In this document: positions 1 through 6,320 of the stretch, one piece after another
How the letters are laid out: each line of letters starts with the position of its first letter
How positions within the stretch are numbered: position 1 is the first letter of the stretch
Assembly (NCBI GenBank): GCA_023439605.1
Contig: JAEXNS010000121.1
Coordinates: 1 to 10,551, forward strand
Source of the DNA: Bacillota bacterium
GTDB taxonomy: Bacteria; Bacillota; Clostridia; Oscillospirales; Ruminococcaceae
Reading direction: 5' to 3'
DNA length: 10,551 bases
Made by a program: the position numbers and the translations under genes
The notes under the pieces: generated by a model
What the model was told of the DNA's origin: nothing
Databases searched by the model: none
What the model saw: the letters and a program-made list of their open reading frames with translations, nothing else

Positions 1-1
1 T

Positions 2-826
2 TATGTTGATGTTTTAGTACCAGCAGGTAGTGCGGATTTGTATGAAATTTCTGTAATACCACATGAAGAATCTTTTGTGGATTCAGAATATAATACATGT
101 GTTCCAGCAATGGCTTCTGGTGCAGTAAATATTTTAGGTGCTCCAGAAGTTACAACAGTAACAGATGTAACAGAGTCAGAAGCTACAACAGTAACAGATG
201 TAACAGGGCCAGAAGTTACAACAGTAACATCTGTAACAAAACCAGAAAAACCTGTGAAACCAGAAAAACCTGTGAAACCAGAAAAACCTGTGAAACCAGA
301 AAAACCTGTGAAACCAGAAAAGCCTGTAAAACCAGAAAAGCCTGTAAAACCAGAAAAGCCTGTAAAACCAGAAATTATTAAACCAGAAAAGCCAGTAATT
401 TGTGGACCAAAATTTATTAAACCTGAATTTTGTGGACCAATGTGCATAAAGAATATAATGTTTAATTCAGATATGGATATGTCAGATGTAGTTATACCAG
501 AAATAGTTATACCAGAAGTAACAAAACCAGTAGTAGTTAAACCAACAGAAAAACCAGAAGTAACAAAACCAGTAGTAGTTAAACCAACAGAAAAACCAGA
601 AGTTACAAAACCAGTAGTAGTTAAACCAACAGAAAAACCAGAAGTTACAAAACCAGCAGTAACAGAACCAGTAGAAAAACCAGAAGTAATTAAAACAGAA
701 GTAATTAAACCAGAAAGAACAAGACCAGAATTTACAAAGCCAGAGAGAACAAGACCAGAAAAGAAAAATAAAGAAGTTACAGAAACAGAAGTTACAATAG
801 TTACTGAAGTTGCAGAAGAAGTATAG
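2..826 (+). CDS. Pro/Lys/Glu/Thr-rich repeat protein, 3' fragment (5' end outside window)
   Basis: The frame is open from the left edge to a TAG at 824-826, so this is the C-terminal 274 residues of a longer protein. The first possible start, a TTG at 38, has no ribosome binding site. I do not recognise the family. About 48 non-repetitive residues (including VLVPAGSADLYEISVIPHEE) come first and may be the end of a folded domain. Three low-complexity tracts follow: 11-residue Thr/Val repeats, seven KPEKPV hexapeptides, and 14-residue EVTKPVVVKPTEKP repeats. Between the last two lies a short segment with three cysteines in CGPK, CGPM and CIKN contexts. The tail is charged and ends in EVAEEV, with no transmembrane helix, LPXTG or other sorting signal in the visible part. 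The composition suits an extended surface, wall-spanning or spore-coat-type stalk, but that is inference. Any signal peptide would lie outside the window. A strong terminator follows 21 bp downstream, so it ends its transcription unit. Confidence 0.8.
   Translation, partial: YVDVLVPAGSADLYEISVIPHEESFVDSEYNTCVPAMASGAVNILGAPEVTTVTDVTESEATTVTDVTGPEVTTVTSVTKPEKPVKPEKPVKPEKPVKPEKPVKPEKPVKPEKPVKPEKPVKPEIIKPEKPVICGPKFIKPEFCGPMCIKNIMFNSDMDMSDVVIPEIVIPEVTKPVVVKPTEKPEVTKPVVVKPTEKPEVTKPVVVKPTEKPEVTKPAVTEPVEKPEVIKTEVIKPERTRPEFTKPERTRPEKKNKEVTETEVTIVTEVAEEV
146..244 (+). repeat. Three 33-bp tandem repeats coding 11-residue Thr/Val units
   Basis: Units at 146-178, 179-211 and 212-244 encode EVTTVTDVTES, EATTVTDVTGP and EVTTVTSVTKP. 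They are the first of three repeat classes in the same protein. The DNA units are similar but not identical, so this block is older or more diverged than the KPEKPV block that follows directly. Confidence 0.85.
239..364 (+). repeat. Seven 18-bp tandem repeats coding KPEKPV
   Basis: Seven perfect hexapeptide copies follow one another. The first four use the DNA unit aaaccagaaaaacctgtg. The last three use the synonymous unit aaaccagaaaagcctgta. Two homogeneous blocks suggest recent block duplication by slippage or unequal crossing-over, so the copy number probably varies between strains. A degenerate KPEIIKPEKPV follows. Confidence 0.9.
515..682 (+). repeat. Four 42-bp tandem repeats coding EVTKPVVVKPTEKP
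   Basis: Units at 515-556, 557-598 and 599-640 encode the same 14 residues and differ only at synonymous positions (gaagta against gaagtt). The fourth unit, 641-682, is diverged to EVTKPAVTEPVEKP. The array then decays into EVIKTEVIKPERTRPE-type sequence. Confidence 0.9.
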
Positions 827-847
827 AATAGTAATTAAGATTTAATT

Positions 848-890
848 ATTAAATCCTATCCCATAATTTAGGGGTAGGATTTAATTTTTT
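848..890 (+). terminator. Strong intrinsic terminator after the repeat protein
   Basis: A 15-bp stem (848-862 with 871-885) contains one G-T wobble, at T859 with G874, and closes an 8-base A/T loop. The last stem T and the run that follows give six consecutive T (885-890). It lies 21 bp past the stop codon of the upstream gene and separates that gene from the recJ transcription unit. Confidence 0.9.
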
Positions 891-905
891 GAATTTAATT
901 ATTTC

Positions 906-934
906 TTGTATTTATGATAAATAAGTGATATAAT
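906..934 (+). promoter_or_regulatory. Sigma-A-type promoter for the recJ-rel-MBL unit
   Basis: A perfect TATAAT at 929-934 is preceded by TG one base upstream (926-927, extended -10). A TTGTAT -35 box lies at 906-911, giving an optimal 17-bp spacer. Transcription should start near 941, leaving a 5' leader of about 150 nt before the recJ ATG. The promoter lies just past the terminator of the upstream gene, which supports a new unit starting here. Confidence 0.75.
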
Positions 935-1000
935 TAATTATATGTTTATTTATTTTTTTATTAAAATAAATTGTAATTTTAGAGAATTATAGAAGCTGCT

Positions 1001-1111
1001 ATGCGGGTTTATGGCCTTTTCGATTGCATTGGACCTTTGGGAAAAATTTATGGTATCTTCGGATATGGTATGATTGGAGATATATATTTATATGAAAAAA
1101 TGGATAATTAA
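1001..1111 (+). CDS. Possible 36-codon leader ORF overlapping the recJ start
   Basis: An ATG at 1001 opens a frame of 36 codons, hydrophobic and glycine-rich (it begins MRVYGLFDCIGPLGKIYGIF), which ends at a TAA at 1109-1111. It overlaps the first 20 bases of recJ in another frame. The stretch 991-1070 is visibly less AT-rich than the flanking spacer, which suggests constraint. Against it, the ribosome binding site is weak (only agaag at 991-995) and I know no homologue. It could be a leader peptide, a small membrane-active peptide, a gene remnant, or chance within a structured RNA leader that includes a TATC-TTCG-GATA hairpin at 1054-1065. Confidence 0.2.
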   Translation: MRVYGLFDCIGPLGKIYGIFGYGMIGDIYLYEKMDN

Positions 1112-3122
1112 GAGTCCAAATAATAGTTCGGTTCAAGATATTTTAAAAAATAGTGTTTTAAGTAAATTATGTGCGGAAGTTCTAGTTTCTAGAGGAATTG
1201 ATAATATAAAATCAGCAACTGAATTTATGTTAACAGATGAATTATCAGATCCATTTTCTTTGAAAGATATGGATAAAGCAGTTCAAATAATAAATAACGC
1301 AGTTGAAGAGGGAAAGTCAATATGCATTTTTGGTGATTATGATTGCGATGGTATCACTTCAACAGTTATGATATATACTTATTTGCAGTTTTTGGGTGCA
1401 AATGTTTCTTATTACATTCCAGAACGTGACGAAGGATATGGAATGAATAAAGAAGCTATTAATTATTTGGCCGAAAATGATATAGAATTAATAATAACTG
1501 TTGACAATGGTATTTCGGCTATTGAAGAAGCAAAGTTAATAAGTGACTTGGGAATTCAACTAGTTATTACGGATCATCATCAACCAGGAAATATTTTACC
1601 TAAAGCAGATGCAATAGTAAATCCACATCAAAAAGATTGTCCATCTAGTTTTAAAAATTTATGTGGTGCTGGAGTAGTATTGAAGCTTTTAGCTGCACTA
1701 GATGAAGGTAGCTATGAAAATGTTTTTGAGCAGTTTGGTGATATAGCTGCTATAGGCACTATTGCCGATGTAGTTTCGCTTAAATCTGAAAATAGATATA
1801 TAGTGGAAAATGGACTTAAACTTTTAAAAAATACTGAAAATTTGGGCTTAATAGCTCTTATGAAGGAAATAGGTATTTATGAAAAAGAACTTTCATCAAC
1901 TTCAGTTGCTTTTATGTTAGCACCAAAAATAAATGCAGCAGGAAGATTTGCATCACCTAAAATTGCGGTAGACTTATTTATAAGTGAGAATATAGAAGAA
2001 GCAACTATTTTGGCGAAAAAATTAAATCAGCTAAATGATGAAAGAAAAAATACAGAAGATAAAATTGTTTCTGAAATAGAAAAACAAATAAATGAAAATC
2101 CCGATTTAACATTTAAAAGGGTAATGATTCTTAGTGGTGAAAACTGGCATCATGGTGTAATAGGAATTATAGCATCAAGAATAGTTGAAAGATTTGGGAA
2201 ACCTTGTTTTATAATCACTGAAGAAGGTGAATTATCAAGAGGTTCGGTTCGTTCATTTGGTGATTTTTCTGTTTATGAATGTCTTGCATATTGTTCGGAT
2301 TTATTGGAGAAATATGGTGGACATTTGGGGGCAGGAGGTTTTTCTATTAAAACTGAAAAAATAAAGTTATTTAAAGAAAAAATTGAGCAGTATTCAAAAG
2401 AATTCTTTGAAGAGATGCCTATATTTTCTATAGAAGTTGATAAACTCTTATTGCCAGATGATTTGAAAATAGAAAATGTGGAGGGGCTGAATCTCTTAGA
2501 ACCATTTGGAGAAGGCAACAGACAGCCGTTATTTGTTATTTTATCAGCGGTTGTAATATCTGTAGATTCAATTTCAAATGGAGCTCATACTAAATTACAA
2601 ATAAAATATGGTGAAGTTTTTTTATCGGCTTTAATATTTAATGTAAAATACGAAGATATAATTATAAAAAAAGATGAAAAATGGGATTTTATTGTTTCTC
2701 TTGAAATAAATAATTATATGAATAAAAAAAGTATTTCACTTTTTGTAAAAGATTTTAGAAGAAGTGGTATAAAACAAGAAAGATATTTTGCAGCTAAAAA
2801 TACGTATGAAAAATATAAAAGAAATGAAATATTACCTAAAAAGTATTACGAAAAAATTTGTCCAAGCAGGGAAGAAATGATTAGTATTTATAAAGCGTTG
2901 CCAGAAAAAATAAATATGGAACATTTGTATATGTCCTGTGTAAACGATGAAAATATGAATTATTGTAAAATGAAATTATGTTTAGATATTTTTTCGGAGC
3001 TGGAGTTAATAAATCAAAATGAATATAACATGGAAGTAAACAAAAAAAATGTTACACAAAAAACAGATTTAGAAAGTTCAGATACGTTAAAAAAATTGAA
3101 GGAGAATGTATGTCAGAAATAA
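1092..3122 (+). CDS. recJ: Single-stranded-DNA-specific 5'-3' exonuclease RecJ
   Basis: RecJ degrades single-stranded DNA 5' to 3' during recombinational and mismatch repair, using a Mn/Mg centre in a DHH phosphoesterase fold. The 676 residues show the full motif set: FGDYDCDG (Asp82, Asp84, Asp86), DNG at 138-140, the DHH triad at 161-163, GTIADVV, KINAAGR near 279-285, then the DHHA1 part with WHHG (His353-His354), SRGSVRS near 382 and GGH at 409-411. An OB-like segment with LLEPFGEGNRQP and a C-terminal RecJ_C-type tail (from about PSREEM) follow. I chose the ATG at 1092 because GGAGA at 1076-1080 lies 11 bases upstream and MKKWIIKSPN is a usual RecJ start. An in-frame TTG at 1074 would add six residues and would overlap that site. 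The 3' end overlaps rel by 13 bp, so the two are probably translationally coupled. Confidence 0.96.
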   Translation: MKKWIIKSPNNSSVQDILKNSVLSKLCAEVLVSRGIDNIKSATEFMLTDELSDPFSLKDMDKAVQIINNAVEEGKSICIFGDYDCDGITSTVMIYTYLQFLGANVSYYIPERDEGYGMNKEAINYLAENDIELIITVDNGISAIEEAKLISDLGIQLVITDHHQPGNILPKADAIVNPHQKDCPSSFKNLCGAGVVLKLLAALDEGSYENVFEQFGDIAAIGTIADVVSLKSENRYIVENGLKLLKNTENLGLIALMKEIGIYEKELSSTSVAFMLAPKINAAGRFASPKIAVDLFISENIEEATILAKKLNQLNDERKNTEDKIVSEIEKQINENPDLTFKRVMILSGENWHHGVIGIIASRIVERFGKPCFIITEEGELSRGSVRSFGDFSVYECLAYCSDLLEKYGGHLGAGGFSIKTEKIKLFKEKIEQYSKEFFEEMPIFSIEVDKLLLPDDLKIENVEGLNLLEPFGEGNRQPLFVILSAVVISVDSISNGAHTKLQIKYGEVFLSALIFNVKYEDIIIKKDEKWDFIVSLEINNYMNKKSISLFVKDFRRSGIKQERYFAAKNTYEKYKRNEILPKKYYEKICPSREEMISIYKALPEKINMEHLYMSCVNDENMNYCKMKLCLDIFSELELINQNEYNMEVNKKNVTQKTDLESSDTLKKLKENVCQK

Positions 3123-5311
3123 TTTATACAATAAACATGCTCATACAAAAAATACTAGATGACGATAAACAATATGATATGAGTAAAATAATAACAGCTT
3201 ATGAATTTGCCGCAAAAGCACATGAAACTCAAGTACGTTCCTCCGGTGAACCTTATATAACTCACCCTTTGGCAGTATCTTTTATATTGCTTGATTTGGG
3301 TATGGATACAGATACCATATGTGCGGCGATGCTTCATGATGTTGTTGAAGATACAGAAGTGACTCTAGAAGAAATAAAGAAACGTTTTGGTCAAGATGTT
3401 GCAATGTTAGTTGATGGAGTAACGAAGTTAAATAAAATTCCTATTTTCAACAAAGAAGAACAACTTGCCGAAAATGTACGTAAAATATTACTTGCTATGT
3501 CTCAAGATATAAGGGTTATGATTATCAAACTATGTGATAGATTGCATAACATGAGAACTCTCGGTTTTAGACCGTCCTATAAACAAAAAAAAGCTGCTCT
3601 AGAAACTATGAATATATATGCACCTATAGCACATAGATTAGGAATAAGATCAGTAAAAGAAGAACTTGAAGATTTATCTTTTAGATATTTAGATCCATAT
3701 GCTTATTCAGAAATAGAACATATTTTAGAGATAAAAAAAGAAGAAAGAGAAGCTTTTATCGCTACAATAAAAAATAAAATTTTAGAAAGATTTAAAACAG
3801 AGAATTTTTTACAGACGCCACAGTTAGATGGAAGAGTAAAAAGCATATATGGTATTTATAAGAAAATTTATATAAATCATAAGGATATAGATGAAGTTTA
3901 TGATAAATATGCGGTAAGAATTATTGTCACAAATTTAGCTGAATGCTATACAGTACTTGGTATTATGCATGATATGTTTAAACCAATACCAAATAGGTTT
4001 AAGGACTATATTTCAACACCAAAAGCAAATATGTATCAGTCACTTCATACTACAGTTTTAGGCCGAGAAGGAATACCTTTTGAAGTTCAAATAAGAACTT
4101 GGGATATGCATTATACAGCGGAATATGGTGTAGCAGCACATTGGAAATATAAAGAGGGAATCCAAGGTGTGGATAAAATGGAGCAAAGACTCGCTTGGAT
4201 TAGACAAGTTATTGAAGCACAACAGACATCTGATGACATAGAGGAAATAGTGAGAATTATTAAAACTGATTTAGCACCAGATGATATTGTTGTATTTACT
4301 CCAAAAGGTGACACTATAACATTACCTATAAAATCAAATATTATTGATTTTGCATATAGAATACATACTCAAATAGGGCATAAGATGACTGGTGCAAAAG
4401 TAGATGGTAAAATGGTATCACTTGATCATCAGTTAAAAACAGGTGAAATAATTGAGATAATAACTACAAAGGATGAAAAGAAAGGTCCAAATAGAGCTTG
4501 GATTGATATAGCAAAAACAAATGAAGCAAAGGCTAAAATTCGTTCATGGTTTAAAAAAGAACGTAGAGAAGAAAATATATCTGAGGGAAAAGCAGAACTA
4601 GAAAAAGAATTTAAACATTATCGAATTAAAATAAGTGAAGAAGAACTTGAAGAATTTTTAGGTGAAGATTTAAAAAGACATAACTGCAATACTGTAGATG
4701 ACTTTTATGCTTCTATTGGATATGGCGGTTTATCATTATCAAAAATAATGCAACGCTTAAAGGAAAATTACGAAAAGAAATATGGAGTTACAGAACAACC
4801 AGTTGTAAAGCCAAAGATTAAAAAAGATACCAATTCCTCGAATATTATCATTTTTGAGGATATATCAAAGGGTATTTCATTTAGGTTTTCACAGTGTTGT
4901 AATCCACTTCCAGGAGACGATATAGTTGGGTTTATAACTAGGGGACATGGTATTTCAATACACAAAGTATCTTGTACAAATTATCAGTCTGCACTTGCAA
5001 GGGATAATAATATGGAAAGATGGAAAAAAGTCAGTTGGTCTAAAAATGTAAAAACAGAATTTCATACAGCTATTGAAGTAATTGCTGTAGATAGAACTGG
5101 TTTACTTCAAGAAATTGTCACTATTATTTCAGAAGCAAGAATTGCAATATATAATTCTTCATCTAGAAGATTAAAAGATGGAAATGCAAGCATAAAGACA
5201 ACTATCGCCATAAATGGAGTGGATCAGCTTGATTCTTTAATTGCTAGGATAAAAAAAGTAAATGATGTTTTATCAGTGACTAGAATAGAAAGTAGGAGAG
5301 GTATATGGTAG
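3110..5311 (+). CDS. rel: Bifunctional (p)ppGpp synthetase/hydrolase Rel (RelA/SpoT family)
   Basis: This cytosolic, ribosome-associated enzyme makes ppGpp and pppGpp from ATP and GDP/GTP on amino-acid starvation, and also hydrolyses them. At 733 residues it has the usual long-RSH length and all domains. The HD hydrolase has His52, His76-Asp77 in LHDVVEDT and Asp143 in CDRLHNMR. The synthetase has RVKSIYGIYKK, YAVRIIV, an RFKD motif at 296-299 and Glu325 in FEVQIRT. A TGS domain starts near 391, a zinc-finger/CC segment carries Cys596-Cys597, and an ACT domain covers roughly 655-733. An intact HD site and a basic RxKD motif (rather than ExDD) mark a bifunctional enzyme. AAGGAGA at 3099-3105 fixes the ATG at 3110, inside the recJ 3' end. 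The apt and dtd genes that often flank rel in Firmicutes are missing here. Confidence 0.97.
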   Translation: MSEIIYTINMLIQKILDDDKQYDMSKIITAYEFAAKAHETQVRSSGEPYITHPLAVSFILLDLGMDTDTICAAMLHDVVEDTEVTLEEIKKRFGQDVAMLVDGVTKLNKIPIFNKEEQLAENVRKILLAMSQDIRVMIIKLCDRLHNMRTLGFRPSYKQKKAALETMNIYAPIAHRLGIRSVKEELEDLSFRYLDPYAYSEIEHILEIKKEEREAFIATIKNKILERFKTENFLQTPQLDGRVKSIYGIYKKIYINHKDIDEVYDKYAVRIIVTNLAECYTVLGIMHDMFKPIPNRFKDYISTPKANMYQSLHTTVLGREGIPFEVQIRTWDMHYTAEYGVAAHWKYKEGIQGVDKMEQRLAWIRQVIEAQQTSDDIEEIVRIIKTDLAPDDIVVFTPKGDTITLPIKSNIIDFAYRIHTQIGHKMTGAKVDGKMVSLDHQLKTGEIIEIITTKDEKKGPNRAWIDIAKTNEAKAKIRSWFKKERREENISEGKAELEKEFKHYRIKISEEELEEFLGEDLKRHNCNTVDDFYASIGYGGLSLSKIMQRLKENYEKKYGVTEQPVVKPKIKKDTNSSNIIIFEDISKGISFRFSQCCNPLPGDDIVGFITRGHGISIHKVSCTNYQSALARDNNMERWKKVSWSKNVKTEFHTAIEVIAVDRTGLLQEIVTIISEARIAIYNSSSRRLKDGNASIKTTIAINGVDQLDSLIARIKKVNDVLSVTRIESRRGIW

Positions 5312-5937
5312 TATATAGTTTAACAATAGGACTTATGGGTACTAACTGTTACATAGTAGAGACAGAGGAGAAAAATGCAATTGCTATAGATGTTGGCGGA
5401 GATGCAAAGGAAGTTATAGATTTTTTGAATACAAAAGAATTAAAGTTAAAAAAGATTTTTTTAACTCATGGGCATTATGACCATTTTTATGGCGTAGATG
5501 AACTAGCTAAAGCTACAAATTCAGAAGTGTATATTCATAAACTAGACTCATCTAAGTTAACCAGTGCTTCAGAAAGTTTAGCTACTTATATGAATGGACT
5601 TAAGTTTAATCCGATAAGTACTTTTATAGAGGTAGATGAAAAAGATGAAATTTTACTTGACGAATTATCTTTTAAAGTTCTCCATACACCAGGTCATACT
5701 GTAGGAAGTTGTTGCTTTATAGGTGAAAGTGTTATTTTCTCAGGTGATACTTTATTTAGGCTAAACGTAGGAAGAACTGACTTTCCAGGAGGAAGTTATA
5801 AGCAATTGTTACAGTCATTAAAAAAATTGGATTCAATAGAAGGTACATATAAAGTTTATCCAGGTCACGACAGAGAATCGGATTTGGATTATGAAAAGAA
5901 ACACAATTCTTATATAAAAGAATCCAGAAACGCTTAA
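5305..5937 (+). CDS. MBL-fold metallo-hydrolase (glyoxalase II-like), C-terminus altered by insertion
   Basis: This is a 210-residue metallo-beta-lactamase-fold hydrolase of the hydroxyacylglutathione hydrolase-like group (YqgX/GloC-like). The physiological substrate of such stand-alone clostridial proteins is usually unknown. The dinuclear metal site is complete: THGHYDH with His55, His57, Asp59 and His60, then His131 in TPGHTVGS, Asp148 in SGDTLF and His188 in YPGHD. The ATG at 5305 follows AGGAG at 5294-5298 and overlaps the rel stop by 7 bp. The stop TAA at 5935-5937 lies on the edge of a putative insertion. Joining base 5936 to base 7740 would extend the protein by Tyr-Lys-Lys-Glu-Ser and end one base before the hemZ ATG. 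The present C-terminus (ESRNA) is therefore probably a shortened one; since only five residues past the metal-site core are lost, activity should be kept. Confidence 0.92.
   Translation: MVVYSLTIGLMGTNCYIVETEEKNAIAIDVGGDAKEVIDFLNTKELKLKKIFLTHGHYDHFYGVDELAKATNSEVYIHKLDSSKLTSASESLATYMNGLKFNPISTFIEVDEKDEILLDELSFKVLHTPGHTVGSCCFIGESVIFSGDTLFRLNVGRTDFPGGSYKQLLQSLKKLDSIEGTYKVYPGHDRESDLDYEKKHNSYIKESRNA
5928..5936 (+). repeat. Left 9-bp direct repeat AAACGCTTA (putative target duplication)
   Basis: This is identical to 7731-7739. It lies within the last codons of the MBL gene (AAC GCT TAA). The two copies bracket all the accessory sequence between the MBL gene and hemZ. Confidence 0.65.
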
Positions 5938-5944
5938 AAATAAG

Positions 5945-6295
5945 TTACTATTCAGCCATATGTTTAATACAGAAATATTTTACCGAAGGTCCAGGGCGAC
6001 CGGAAAGCCCGGTCGACTCCGCAGAGTCGAAACCCTTACAAAACAAAAAAATATAAATTAATAAAAAGTACCATTCATCTAGGAATAATTATCCGAAGGT
6101 CCAGGGCGACCGGAAAGCCCGGTTGACTCCGCAGAGTCGAAACCTTTGCAAAACAAAAAAAATAAATTAATAAAAAGTACCATTCATCTAGGAATAATTA
6201 TCCGAAGGTCCAGGGCGACCGGAAAGCCCGGTCGACTCCGCAGAGTCGAAACCTTTGCAAAATCGTAATATTAAACTTTAGCGACTGAATAGTGA
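5945..6295. repeat. MITE-like unit: tandem repeat array framed by an inverted repeat
   Basis: ACTATTCAG at 5947-5955 is matched by CTGAATAGT at 6285-6293, a perfect 9-bp inverted repeat. The similarity continues inward with gaps: GTTTAATA at 5962-5969 also appears, inverted, near 6268-6275. The imperfect terminal repeat is thus about 25-30 bp. Between the ends lie three copies of a structured core. The plan, terminal modules around a variable number of inner modules, recalls BOX elements of Streptococcus, but there is no sequence match that I can claim. Confidence 0.5.
5983..6264 (+). repeat. Three tandem ~110-bp repeats with a two-hairpin core
   Basis: Units start at 5983, 6093 and 6202, with periods of 110 and 109 bp; the third lacks its linker. 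Each begins with a nearly identical 52-bp core (CCGAAGGTCCAGGGCGACC at its left). The core folds as CGACCGG-AAAGC-CCGGTCG (5997-6015 in copy 1) followed by CGACTC-CGCA-GAGTCG (6014-6029). In copies 2 and 3, CGAAGGT at the start can pair with ACCTTTG after the core (6094-6100 with 6142-6148; 6203-6209 with 6251-6257), closing a three-way junction. An A/T-rich linker with AAATATAAATTAATAAA joins the units. The G+C content of the core is far above that of the neighbouring genes. No T-run follows the hairpins, so they are not terminators on the + strand. Confidence 0.85.
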
Positions 6296-6320
6296 TAAAA
6301 ATAATCATAGGAGGGAAAAT

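Noticed and set aside
38..40. TTG as the start of the repeat protein
   Set aside because: The frame stays open upstream to the window edge and no ribosome binding site precedes the TTG, so the gene most likely starts outside the window.
1..447. Long open frame on the minus strand with GFTGFS repeats
   Set aside because: It is the antisense of the KPEKPV repeat block. Repeats whose length is a multiple of three keep all frames open, and there is no ribosome binding site or terminator for this strand. The + strand frame has a strong terminator just after its stop.
1074..1076. TTG start for recJ, six codons upstream
   Set aside because: It overlaps the GGAGA that serves the ATG at 1092 and has no ribosome binding site of its own. 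MKKWIIKSPN is the more usual RecJ beginning.
6024..6034. Hammerhead ribozyme, from the GAGTCGAAAC sequence
   Set aside because: The CUGANGA half of the hammerhead core is absent from every unit, so the GAAAC match is not meaningful.
5983..6264. CRISPR array
   Set aside because: The units are about 110 bp and the linkers between them are as repeated as the cores. There are no unique spacers and no cas genes.
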